Positions 9,543 to 17,539 of a stretch of DNA of 64,000 nt are shown piece by piece. The position numbers and the translations under genes are program-made. Under the pieces are notes generated by a model, which saw only the letters and a list, made by a program, of their open reading frames with translations, did not search any database and was not told where the DNA came from. Source of the stretch: Psychroflexus tropicus DSM 15496 (GTDB lineage Bacteria; Bacteroidota; Bacteroidia; Flavobacteriales; Flavobacteriaceae); contig NZ_KB905343.1 of assembly GCF_000378765.1 (NCBI RefSeq), forward strand, positions 4,914 through 68,913. The letters run 5' to 3'. Positions within the stretch are counted from its first letter, which is position 1, and every line of letters starts with the position of its first letter.

Positions 9543-10778
9543 CTATTCTTCAAACTCTTCTTTTAAAATTTTAATCACGTTCAAAATTGTTTCTTCTTCA
9601 AGATCAGTCCTTCTTACGAGATCATTTACTTCTAATTCTAAAATGCTTTTTGCTGTATCTAGTCCTATTCGACTAAATTCTTTGATCACCCAATCTTCAA
9701 TCTCATCTGTAAATTCGGTTAATTCTACATCCTCCTCTTCAATACCGTCTCTGAAGACTTCTATACTGAACCCAGTGAGTTGACCCGCTAGTCTGATGTT
9801 ATGTCCACCACGACCAATGGCTTTAGAAACTTCCTCTGGTTTGAGTGTGACTTCAGCATATTTCTTTTCTTCGTCCAGCTTTATATTAACTATTTTGGCA
9901 GGACTTAGAGCTCTTTGGATATAGAGTTGTGGATTGTTGGTATAATTGATTACATCAATATTTTCATTACCAAGTTCTCTTACAATGCCGTGGATTCTTG
10001 AACCTTTCATCCCTACACAGGCACCTACAGGATCAATTCTGTCGTCGTAAGTGTCTACAGCTACCTTAGCTTTTTCACCTGGAATTCTTACAGCGTTTTT
10101 GACTGTAATTAAGCCGTCAAAAACTTCTGGGATTTCCTGTTCAAACAGTTTCTCAAGGAAGACCGGTGAGGTTCTGGACAGAATGATCATTGGCTTATTG
10201 CCTTTCAATTCCACTTTATCAATCACTCCTCTTACGCTATCTCCTTTTCTATAGAAATCAGCAGGAATTTGATGTTCTTTTGGTATGATGAGCTCATTTC
10301 CATCGTCATCAAGAAGTATAACAACGTTATGTCTTACGTGATGAACTTCAGCTGTATAGATTTCACCTATTAAATCTTGAAAATACTTAAAGGTGTTAGT
10401 ACTATCATGCTCATGAATTTTGGAAATCAGATTTTGTCTTAGGGCCAAGATAGCTCTTCGACCTAACTGAAAAAGTTTTACTTCTTCAGACACGTCTTCA
10501 CCAACTTCAAAGTCAGGCTCAATCTTTCTAGCATCTGTCAATGAGATTTCTGCATTATCATCCTCAACTTCTCCGTCATTAACAACTATTCTATTTCTCC
10601 AAATTTCTAAATCTCCTTTATCAGGATTGATAATAATATCAAAATTGTCATCTTGACCAAACTTCTTTTTTAAAGCATTTCTGAAAACGTCTTCCAGGAT
10701 TGCCATTAAGGTTACTCGATCAATTAATTTGTCATCTTTAAATTCTGAAAACGAGTTGATCAAATCGATATTTTCCAT
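9543..10778 (-). CDS. nusA: Transcription termination/antitermination protein NusA
   Basis: Binds RNA polymerase and nascent RNA, modulating pausing, termination and antitermination. The order is an N-terminal polymerase-binding domain (about 1-130), an S1 domain (about 130-200), two KH domains (about 200-345, with GMKGSRIHGIVREL and the KH GxxG of IGRGGHNIRLA) and a short acidic C-terminal segment. At 411 aa it lacks the two acidic repeats of E. coli NusA (495 aa), as is usual outside Gammaproteobacteria. It follows rimP by 7 nt. NusA may feed back on the hairpin in this operon's leader. Confidence 0.97.
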   Translation of the reverse strand: MENIDLINSFSEFKDDKLIDRVTLMAILEDVFRNALKKKFGQDDNFDIIINPDKGDLEIWRNRIVVNDGEVEDDNAEISLTDARKIEPDFEVGEDVSEEVKLFQLGRRAILALRQNLISKIHEHDSTNTFKYFQDLIGEIYTAEVHHVRHNVVILLDDDGNELIIPKEHQIPADFYRKGDSVRGVIDKVELKGNKPMIILSRTSPVFLEKLFEQEIPEVFDGLITVKNAVRIPGEKAKVAVDTYDDRIDPVGACVGMKGSRIHGIVRELGNENIDVINYTNNPQLYIQRALSPAKIVNIKLDEEKKYAEVTLKPEEVSKAIGRGGHNIRLAGQLTGFSIEVFRDGIEEEDVELTEFTDEIEDWVIKEFSRIGLDTAKSILELEVNDLVRRTDLEEETILNVIKILKEEFEE

Positions 10779-10785
10779 AATATCT

Positions 10786-11259
10786 TTATTTGTTAAAATT
10801 GATTATAACTTGAGCTTTCTTGATATCCTTGAAAGCTATTTTCTCTTCTTTGTGTACTTTATGCTTACCTTTTCCCACCGGTTTAGGCTCTCTGGTAGAC
10901 CATTTTAAATGAATCTGTTCATCATCTGCAGCTACCAAATCTGCTTCTATGTCTTGATCTTCTGTTTTGACCGATAACTTTCTACCTACATTTTTTTTGT
11001 ACTGTCGAGGAAAAGCTAAAGGCTCGGTAGCACCACAGGAGGCTACTTCCAACGAAAAATCTTCAATCTCTCTATCCAGATTGTGTTCTATTGCTCTGCT
11101 AATATTCACACAATCTGAAATAGATAAATCCCGATCGCCATCAATTATCACCTTGATGCTATTATCTCCGGAAATTTGTAAATCGATAAGAAATAGACTT
11201 TCATCTTCTTGAAGACCCTGTTCTACCAAAGTCATAATTTGCTCTCTTACTAAAGCCAT
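10786..11259 (-). CDS. rimP: Ribosome maturation factor RimP
   Basis: Assists maturation of the 30S subunit. At 157 aa with the two-domain RimP layout it fits the family; the N-terminal domain contains the characteristic SxxDCxxxSRAIE (S-D-C-V-N-I-S-R-A-I-E). It is the first gene of the conserved rimP-nusA-infB order. The start fits a promoter 54 nt upstream and a leader hairpin in between. Confidence 0.95.
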   Translation of the reverse strand: MALVREQIMTLVEQGLQEDESLFLIDLQISGDNSIKVIIDGDRDLSISDCVNISRAIEHNLDREIEDFSLEVASCGATEPLAFPRQYKKNVGRKLSVKTEDQDIEADLVAADDEQIHLKWSTREPKPVGKGKHKVHKEEKIAFKDIKKAQVIINFNK

Positions 11260-11275
11260 CCTATACTTATAAAAA

Positions 11276-11297
11276 GAGGGGACTAAATTGTCCCCTC
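11276..11297 (-). promoter_or_regulatory. Terminator-like leader hairpin before rimP
   Basis: On the minus strand, GAGGGGAC pairs perfectly with GTCCCCTC around a 6-nt loop and is followed at once by TTTTT. It sits between the -7 box (11313-11320) and the rimP start (11259). That is the layout of an attenuator, or of a stabilising 5'-UTR hairpin. Confidence 0.65.
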
Positions 11298-11312
11298 ATA
11301 TTCAAAACTTTG

Positions 11313-11320
11313 CAAATATA
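11313..11320 (-). promoter_or_regulatory. -7 box of rimP-nusA-infB (TATATTTG)
   Basis: The minus strand reads TATATTTG, a full match to TAnnTTTG, placing the transcript start near 11306. Confidence 0.7.
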
Positions 11321-11397
11321 ATAATAATTTACCAGTTATAAAAGGTAGTGATTTTTAAAAGTTTGAAGTAATTTTAAGTAACTTTTAATTAGATCTC

Positions 11398-12234
11398 ATG
11401 AAAAGAATCCTAGTCCCTACAGATTTTTCTCAACGTGCTAATAATGCCTTAAAAGTAGCTGCACAAATAGCAAAAAAATACGATAGTGAAATTTATTTGC
11501 TTCATCTTCTAGAGCTCCCTCTGCAACTCATCGATCCTCATAATGAAGGTGTTGGAGAAGACTTGCCAGAATCACTGTTCTTTATGAAACTGGCTCACAA
11601 AAAATTTACAGAAACCTTCGATAAGATGAGTTACTATCTGGAAGGCATCAATGTCCACGAAACTGTAGAGTTTAACGAAGCCTTTGATGGGATCATGGAT
11701 ATTACTAAAAAATATAACTGTGATTTGGTTATCATGGGTTCCAATGGGGCTGAAGGTCTTGAAGAGATTTTCATAGGTTCTAACACAGAAAAAGTAGTCC
11801 GCTTTTCAAAAGTACCTGTGCTAGTGATTAAAGAAGAAATCCCTATTTTCAAAATTGATTCTTTTGTTTTCGTTTCCAACTTATCACTCCCTAATCGGAA
11901 AGCATTTAAGGCTGCACTAAATTTCTCAAAAGCCTTCGATGTCGAATTACAATTGATTTATATAAATACCCCTCATAAATTTAAAACCACTATTCAACTT
12001 GATAAGATGTTCGATGAGTTTACAAAAGGTATTCAATTTTCAGCGTCACAATTTCACGTCTATGATGATAGGACTGTAGAAAGGGGGATCCGTCATGCAT
12101 CATCAAAGTTGAATGCAGATTTAATTGGTATTGGCACTCACGGCAGAAAAGGAATTTCTCACTTTATGAGTGGAAGTCTTGCAGAGGATATAGTCAATCA
12201 CGTCGAAAAGCCTGTAGTGACTTTCAGGATTTAA
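11398..12234 (+). CDS. Universal stress protein, two Usp domains
   Basis: Tandem UspA-family protein (278 aa) with domains of about 1-147 and 150-278. Each domain keeps an ATP-binding loop of the G-2x-G-9x-G-S type: GSNGAEGLEEIFIGS in the first and GTHGRKGISHFMSGS in the second. This suggests an ATP-binding Usp of the MJ0577 type. It is a single gene, convergent with the AsmA-like gene 9 nt downstream. The nearby redox-type regulatory cluster makes stress or low-oxygen control plausible, but no operator can be read here. Confidence 0.9.
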   Translation: MKRILVPTDFSQRANNALKVAAQIAKKYDSEIYLLHLLELPLQLIDPHNEGVGEDLPESLFFMKLAHKKFTETFDKMSYYLEGINVHETVEFNEAFDGIMDITKKYNCDLVIMGSNGAEGLEEIFIGSNTEKVVRFSKVPVLVIKEEIPIFKIDSFVFVSNLSLPNRKAFKAALNFSKAFDVELQLIYINTPHKFKTTIQLDKMFDEFTKGIQFSASQFHVYDDRTVERGIRHASSKLNADLIGIGTHGRKGISHFMSGSLAEDIVNHVEKPVVTFRI

Positions 12235-12243
12235 AATATATAA

Positions 12244-13704
12244 CTAAAGCAGAGCTCTTCTTAGGCCTTTAGAATGGAAGGTCCAAATGTAATTCCAAAA
12301 AGATTTTGAGCGGTCTCTTTCTATATGCTTTAGTTCAAAACTATGATTCACGTTATTATTTTGAACTAGAGCATTGCTTAACAAACTTGCAAAATTATTT
12401 TTTGATCCATCTTTTTCAAGCACATTGAGTTTAAGTTTTTTGTAGGCCATTGTGAAGGATCCATTAAGCTCAGTATTATTACCTTGAAATGAAGCTTCTA
12501 TTTTGTCAATAGTTCCATCGAGCTCCATCTGCATTGCAGGTGCAAAAAAACCATTGATAGATCGGTCTTCAACTTTAGTGATTAAAGTATTTACTTCAAA
12601 ATTATCGCTATCTGCTAGCAATTTCAGCTTAAAATGAATGTCGGATTGGTCAGTAAATTTCGCTTTAAAATTAGCGAAAATCATGGAATCCTTGCGTTTT
12701 GTAATATTATGAAGATTTGTGATTTGACCATGTATAGCGTTAAAGGTAATTTTCCCTGGCTTATGATTTTTTTGCAATAATTCTTGATAGGTGAGATTTA
12801 ATTTTGAAATAGAAATGGAATCAATTTCTAGAAGGAAATCAAGATCTCTTAAGGCTCTACTGTAAAGAGGTTTTACAGAGGTGTCGTCCCTAATCGTTTT
12901 ATCTCTGAATATGCTAAAGTCTGAATTTTCAATCTGAATATGCTTTGAAAGAATGTGTTTTAAGCTGTCTTTGGATTGAAAACTAAACTTGTTAATTTTT
13001 ATAGCTTTGGCTTTAAAGTTCATTAAATCTTTTTCTTTGCTAATGTGATTTACGTATTCAGATGTTGTGTATTTAGGGTTTATTTCAAAATCTGAAAATG
13101 CTAAGCTTTCACCCTTAAATGAAAAAGCTTCAGATTTCATGATATGCAAGTCATCAAGATCGTAAAACAAGGTTGAAGCCCTTATGTCTAGACTTTTATT
13201 GTTGAGCCATTTATAGTTTTGATCTAAAGGCCAAGTGAGATCTTCAGCGTTTATGTTTGCTTTAGATGCTTTAAATAGTACTTTATCATTCTTTCTGAGA
13301 ATAAGATCTATGTTGCTCAGTTCAATTTTTTTAATAGAAGTGATATCAAACTCAGCTTTTTTAGCTGTAGAGTTTTTAGATGAAGATAAATCTACATCAA
13401 TTGAGAGGTTTTCTGCAGTAACTACATCTATTTTTATGTCTTTTTGAAATAGATAATGAATAAGATCTACATTCAAGTCTATCTGATTAATGTTGATTTT
13501 CTTACCTTCTGTTTTATATTCAAAGTCCCTTACATTCAGATTGCCAATAAGGCTATTCACCTTAAGGCTGCTGTAAGCTATTGAATTTTCCTCTTCTAGC
13601 AGGCTTTCTATTTTGTTAGCGATTATAAAATTTGAAATAAAGTAACCAGCGATGAGGATGAAAATTATGGCAATAACGTAGCGATACAAAGATTTCATAA
13701 GCAT
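12244..13704 (-). CDS. AsmA/DUF748-like envelope protein, single N-terminal anchor
   Basis: 486-aa protein with one N-terminal transmembrane helix (about residues 5-30) and a long beta-rich periplasmic region with repeating 'xxLxIxxIDLxIxxxxF' texture. This is typical of AsmA/DUF748-type proteins, which are thought to act in lipid transport or outer-membrane assembly. No catalytic motif is visible. Two ATG codons (13704 and 13698) could start it. It lies 40 nt after the second Usp gene and may be the last gene of the kinase operon. The family call rests on general architecture only. Confidence 0.6.
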   Translation of the reverse strand: MLMKSLYRYVIAIIFILIAGYFISNFIIANKIESLLEEENSIAYSSLKVNSLIGNLNVRDFEYKTEGKKININQIDLNVDLIHYLFQKDIKIDVVTAENLSIDVDLSSSKNSTAKKAEFDITSIKKIELSNIDLILRKNDKVLFKASKANINAEDLTWPLDQNYKWLNNKSLDIRASTLFYDLDDLHIMKSEAFSFKGESLAFSDFEINPKYTTSEYVNHISKEKDLMNFKAKAIKINKFSFQSKDSLKHILSKHIQIENSDFSIFRDKTIRDDTSVKPLYSRALRDLDFLLEIDSISISKLNLTYQELLQKNHKPGKITFNAIHGQITNLHNITKRKDSMIFANFKAKFTDQSDIHFKLKLLADSDNFEVNTLITKVEDRSINGFFAPAMQMELDGTIDKIEASFQGNNTELNGSFTMAYKKLKLNVLEKDGSKNNFASLLSNALVQNNNVNHSFELKHIERDRSKSFWNYIWTFHSKGLRRALL

Positions 13705-13744
13705 AAGATTGGTTTATGAAATTAAAGAAAAATTCTAAATAAAG

Positions 13745-14539
13745 CTAAGCTAAAGCTAGTTTTGAGTCGTGTAAGAAAAGTATAGGGGCTTCAGGGTAAC
13801 AATTGCTATCTGTAGAAACGCTGAAAAGATCTTTAAAAATGCTTAAGTTTTTGGCAACCACTAATATAAAATCAAAACCGTTTATACATTGAAACTCGTT
13901 ATCAGGATGACTTTCACTTACACTCTTAAAGTCCAGGGAATGAACCAGGCTATAAATTTGATCTTTTGAAGAAATCGTATTGGCAATAGTGCTTTCTTTC
14001 TTTTTGGAGAGGAGTGAGAGATCGATTTGATTAATGAAATCCATCGAGTTCAAGCTGTTGAAGATACTCTGGTCAAGCGTGATGGAATAATCGGTTGGAA
14101 GTAAAGCAGTCTTGGGAAGCTGGAGTTGGGCTTGTTCTGGAATCAGGATAACAGAGCATTTTACTTTCGTTATGATTTCCAGTGTTTTTCTGTCAAAAAA
14201 TAAATTATGACTTACGCTGCTTTTCTTAGAGTTACCAAGCATTATAAGGTCGATCTTTTCTTCCTTAATAAAACTTCTAATGCTTTCGATGTAAGCGCCT
14301 TCTATGAATTTTGTATTTACTTTAGACTTTTTTGGTATCGCAGCTTGTAAAGATTTTTGTTCTTTATTTAGCTTTTGGCTAAAAATCACTCCACATTTTC
14401 CACTGCAGCTTTCTCCTTTACAAGGTGCTTTTATATGCAAAATGGTGAAATTGATAGGTTGATCCTGAAAAAGCATAGCTGCGTAATCTTGCATATGCAA
14501 AGCAGCTTGAGAAAAATCTGAAAGCAAAACAACATTCAT
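13745..14539 (-). CDS. Divergent universal stress protein with a Cys cluster
   Basis: 264-aa Usp-like protein. I prefer the internal ATG at 14539 (MNVVLLSDFSQ) over one at 14596, because the Usp fold starts exactly there. The first domain carries an insert with C40, C45 and C49 (CKGESCSGKCG), not found in ordinary Usp proteins, which could bind metal or act as a redox switch. The nucleotide loop (MLGNSKKSS) is degenerate and the second half is weak. It lies downstream of the sensor kinase and receiver-CRP gene, probably co-transcribed and perhaps regulated by them. Confidence 0.75.
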   Translation of the reverse strand: MNVVLLSDFSQAALHMQDYAAMLFQDQPINFTILHIKAPCKGESCSGKCGVIFSQKLNKEQKSLQAAIPKKSKVNTKFIEGAYIESIRSFIKEEKIDLIMLGNSKKSSVSHNLFFDRKTLEIITKVKCSVILIPEQAQLQLPKTALLPTDYSITLDQSIFNSLNSMDFINQIDLSLLSKKKESTIANTISSKDQIYSLVHSLDFKSVSESHPDNEFQCINGFDFILVVAKNLSIFKDLFSVSTDSNCYPEAPILFLHDSKLALA

Positions 14540-14621
14540 ACTACATAATCTATATGCTGCAAATGTAGTTTGAGTTCGATCTTGAAAATATGACAAAAAT
14601 CAGCAGAGCTTTTCTTTCTGC

Positions 14622-15659
14622 TTAAAGAATATTCTCTAAAGCTTCAAAGTCATTAATTTTAATATTTCTTCCCTCAACTTCAATAATGCCCTCTTTCTTG
14701 AATGTAGATAAAGTTCGGATGAGGCTTTCTGAGGCTATCCCGGCTACAGCAGCCAGATCTGCCCTTGAAATTCGAATCTGACTCAGTTTGTTTTTCTTAA
14801 GCCTTTCGGAAAAGAGTAATATGCTCTGAGCAGTCTTTCTCTTTACCGAGCTATAAGCCATGTCCATGAGTTGGTCTTTTGTATCGCTTAAATGTTCTCC
14901 CAGCTGATCTATGAATTCAAACATGATTTGAGGATTCTCATAGAACAATTGTTTTACTTTATCTTTAGTTACTTCATAGACCATTGTGTCTTCCATAGCT
15001 GAAGCATATTCGGTAAGCGTATGATCTTTAGTAAAACTTAGGTTACCAAAAACATCATTTACTTTATGAATGGCCGTGATGAGTTCTTTACCGTTCTCAT
15101 CTAGTTTGTAAGTTTTGACTACTCCTTTTTCGATAAGGTAAATTGAACTAGAGTTCTGCCCACTTTTAAATATATAGTCCTCCTTAGCAAATGTTTTCAG
15201 AGTTTCTTTTCTGAAAATTTGTTTCAGCGCTTCAAAGGATTCGAGACTTGAGTGATTGGCAGGTCTGTGATTTAGAGTACTTAAAATATCAGCCTTTGCC
15301 AACCTGCTCTCTATAGCATCGATTAATTCTTCCTCTTCGAAAGGTTTTGTGAGGTAATCATCCGCACCAAGATTCATACCCTTTCTCACATCCTTATGGT
15401 CTGTCTTAGCCGATAAAAATATAAATGGTATCCTCGCTAAAGATTCAGTGTTCGATAATTTGTCCAGTACCTGATACCCATCCATTTCTGGCATCATAAT
15501 ATCACATACAATAATATCCGGGAGGAAAACAGGGGCTTTTTGGATGCCTATCTTTCCGTTAGAAGCGGTTTCCACCTCATAATCTGATAGCTCCAGCAAT
15601 TCTGCTGTATTTTCTCTTACGGTTTTATCATCTTCTATTAACAGTACTTTCTTACTCAT
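14622..15659 (-). CDS. Response regulator: receiver + cNMP-binding + Crp/FNR HTH
   Basis: 345-aa single-chain fusion. Residues 1-125 are a CheY-like receiver with acidic pocket E9-D10-D11, phospho-acceptor D53 and K106 (LTKPF). Residues about 145-260 are a cyclic-nucleotide-type beta-barrel sensor domain. Residues about 270-340 are a Crp-type winged helix (ISRADLAAVAGIASESLIRTL). No cysteine cluster for an FNR iron-sulphur centre is present, so input probably comes by phosphorylation. It overlaps the kinase gene by 8 nt, so the two are a cognate pair. The layout merges the roles of FixJ and FixK in one protein. Target genes are unknown; the following Usp gene is a candidate. Confidence 0.92.
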   Translation of the reverse strand: MSKKVLLIEDDKTVRENTAELLELSDYEVETASNGKIGIQKAPVFLPDIIVCDIMMPEMDGYQVLDKLSNTESLARIPFIFLSAKTDHKDVRKGMNLGADDYLTKPFEEEELIDAIESRLAKADILSTLNHRPANHSSLESFEALKQIFRKETLKTFAKEDYIFKSGQNSSSIYLIEKGVVKTYKLDENGKELITAIHKVNDVFGNLSFTKDHTLTEYASAMEDTMVYEVTKDKVKQLFYENPQIMFEFIDQLGEHLSDTKDQLMDMAYSSVKRKTAQSILLFSERLKKNKLSQIRISRADLAAVAGIASESLIRTLSTFKKEGIIEVEGRNIKINDFEALENIL

Positions 15660-16908
15660 AACTAATGGGGATTTCTATAAAAAAGGTAGTGCCTTCATTG
15701 TGTTTGGATTGAAAACTAATCGATCCGTTCAGATTCTCCAAATGAACTTTAGCAATGTTGAGCCCAATACCCGTACCTTGATTGGTCAGTGCATTTTCTG
15801 CCCTGAAATAGCGTTCAAAAATATGCTTTTGATCCTTTTCGGGAATACCGATGCCCTCATCTTTAATGCTGAATTTAAGAATTTTTCCATCAATAAGTTC
15901 AGCATCAAAATAAATGGTTGAGCCTTCGGAGGAGTATTTGATCGCATTGCTCAATAAATTGGAGAGTATAAGTTCCAGTATCTGTTTGTCTTGGTTTAGA
16001 ATGGTTTCCGGTAGATCTTTTGGATAGATGATATCCTGTCCATCCTTAAGTGTAACATTAGCATTGTAAATCACCTCATTTACTAAAGTAACCAAGCTAA
16101 ACTCTTCAAACTTGTAGGTGACTTTTCCAGACTCCAGGCGCTCTATAGATAAAAAATCATTCAAGATGCCTGTGAGATAGTGAACCTTATTTTTAATCGT
16201 ATTTAAATGCCTTTCGCGCTTATCCTGCTGCTCGCTTTTTGTGTATTTTTTGGCTAAAGTGGAAGAGGTAAGAATGCCGCTTAGAGGGGTTTTGAATTCG
16301 TGAGAGACCAGCGACAAAAATTTTGTTTTCAGTTCGTTCAGTTCAATTTCTTTTTTTAAAGCCTTCTTAGTCTTAGCTTCAGCCTGTTTCCTTTTTTTGA
16401 TCTCACTTTCCAGTTTCGAATTAAGGTTTTTTAATTCACTAATGGTTAATCTCAATTCTTCTGTACGTAAGTCGATTTTTCGTTCTAGACCTCTATTGAG
16501 TTTCTCAATTTCCAGACTTTGATTTTGTCGTTCAGTAATATCGGTTACCAAGGACATGACATAGCGTTGTCCCTCAAACTGAAATGGATTTAGTCCAGCT
16601 TCTACAGGGAAAATCTCTCCGTTTTTTTTGAGTCCGTGAAGAACTCTGCCCTGTCCCATCCTCCGTTTTTCAGCTTTATCTATAAACTTATCGACGTGTT
16701 TATTATGGTTAGACCTGTAATTTTTTGGAATGAGTACATCCAAATGCTTAGCAACTAGTTCATCTTTTGTATATCCAAACATGGCTTCTGCTGCAGAGTT
16801 AACCTCAACAATATGCTGGCTTCCATCTACAACAATAATACCTTCTGAAATTCCTTCAAAAAGTAGACTGAAAATCTTAGAATTTTTTTGAAAATCTGTT
16901 TGGCTCAA
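15652..16908 (-). CDS. PAS-domain sensor histidine kinase, FixL-like
   Basis: 418-aa soluble kinase with no membrane segment. A PAS/PAC domain (about 12-128) is followed by a coiled coil (about 130-195), the H-box LVSHEFKTPLSG with H203, an N-box NLLSNAIKYS (317-326), G1 DEGIGIP (350-356) and G2 GTGIGLNI (378-385). The PAS segment IPKNYRSNHNKHVDKF and following GQGR resemble the haem helix and FG-loop Arg of rhizobial FixL. H68 aligns with the proximal haem His and R88 with the oxygen-sensing Arg. It is co-transcribed with the receiver-CRP gene, which starts inside its 3' end, and follows the small outer-membrane protein by 15 nt. Confidence 0.9.
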   Translation of the reverse strand: MSQTDFQKNSKIFSLLFEGISEGIIVVDGSQHIVEVNSAAEAMFGYTKDELVAKHLDVLIPKNYRSNHNKHVDKFIDKAEKRRMGQGRVLHGLKKNGEIFPVEAGLNPFQFEGQRYVMSLVTDITERQNQSLEIEKLNRGLERKIDLRTEELRLTISELKNLNSKLESEIKKRKQAEAKTKKALKKEIELNELKTKFLSLVSHEFKTPLSGILTSSTLAKKYTKSEQQDKRERHLNTIKNKVHYLTGILNDFLSIERLESGKVTYKFEEFSLVTLVNEVIYNANVTLKDGQDIIYPKDLPETILNQDKQILELILSNLLSNAIKYSSEGSTIYFDAELIDGKILKFSIKDEGIGIPEKDQKHIFERYFRAENALTNQGTGIGLNIAKVHLENLNGSISFQSKHNEGTTFFIEIPISYE

Positions 16909-16923
16909 AGGTCTTTCAGTGTT

Positions 16924-17463
16924 TTAAAATCTATATCCTACATTAAGTCCGGCCCTCAGGATAAAATCGAAGTTGCGTTCAGAATTAAATTCGCTAAAAA
17001 GATTACGGCCACCTCCTGCGAACACTTCTAAGACTACACCGCCATTTGAGACAAGTTTATAACCAGCAGCTATACCTAAGGCCAGATCCGTTATATCTTT
17101 ATCTCTTCTTTGTACTGGGTTAGATCCTTCAATATTAATTCTATCTTCTACATTATTTAAGTTGGCAAAGGCCTCTCCAAAAAATCCGTCAGCGCGTTTA
17201 TCTCCAAAGTAAAATCTGTAATAACCAGTAAGGTTGTAATTGATATTCCACTCAATGTAATCGTCAAAAGGTACCATAAGGTTGACACCAACACCAGACT
17301 CTTCACTCAGAAGGTATTCATAAGTGACGTCAAAGTTGCCTAGAATCAAGTAGCCAAGATTGATCTTTGGTTCATGAAATTCTGTATAAGAAAATCCAGA
17401 ATCGGATTGAGCAAAGGTGTTGATTGAACAAAATAATATGGTCGCAATAAGTAATCTCTTCAT
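16924..17463 (-). CDS. Small outer-membrane beta-barrel protein
   Basis: 179-aa protein with a clear signal peptide (MKRLLIATILFCSINTFAQS) and alternating beta-strand texture ending in aromatic YRF, typical of OmpA-like 8-stranded porin folds. I start it at the ATG at 17463, because an upstream in-frame ATG (17673) would lie inside era on the other strand and bury the signal peptide. A -7 box lies at 17479-17486. It leads the minus-strand run ahead of the sensor kinase. Its exact role is unknown. Confidence 0.85.
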   Translation of the reverse strand: MKRLLIATILFCSINTFAQSDSGFSYTEFHEPKINLGYLILGNFDVTYEYLLSEESGVGVNLMVPFDDYIEWNINYNLTGYYRFYFGDKRADGFFGEAFANLNNVEDRINIEGSNPVQRRDKDITDLALGIAAGYKLVSNGGVVLEVFAGGGRNLFSEFNSERNFDFILRAGLNVGYRF

Positions 17464-17478
17464 AAAAACTATTTTAAG

Positions 17479-17486
17479 CAAATATA
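17479..17486 (-). promoter_or_regulatory. -7 box of the outer-membrane protein/kinase operon
   Basis: The minus strand reads TATATTTG, 15 nt before the ATG at 17463. It would drive outer-membrane protein, kinase and regulator, and probably the Usp gene. Confidence 0.65.
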
Positions 17487-17531
17487 TAATATCATGCGAA
17501 GTTAAAGGGCATGTCTTAAGGCTGAATTGCT

Positions 17532-17539
17532 TATTTTTG
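17532..17539 (+). promoter_or_regulatory. -7 box upstream of era (TATTTTTG)
   Basis: Full match to TAnnTTTG. It lies inside the longest ATG-started frame, so it argues that translation of era starts downstream of about 17546. Confidence 0.6.
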
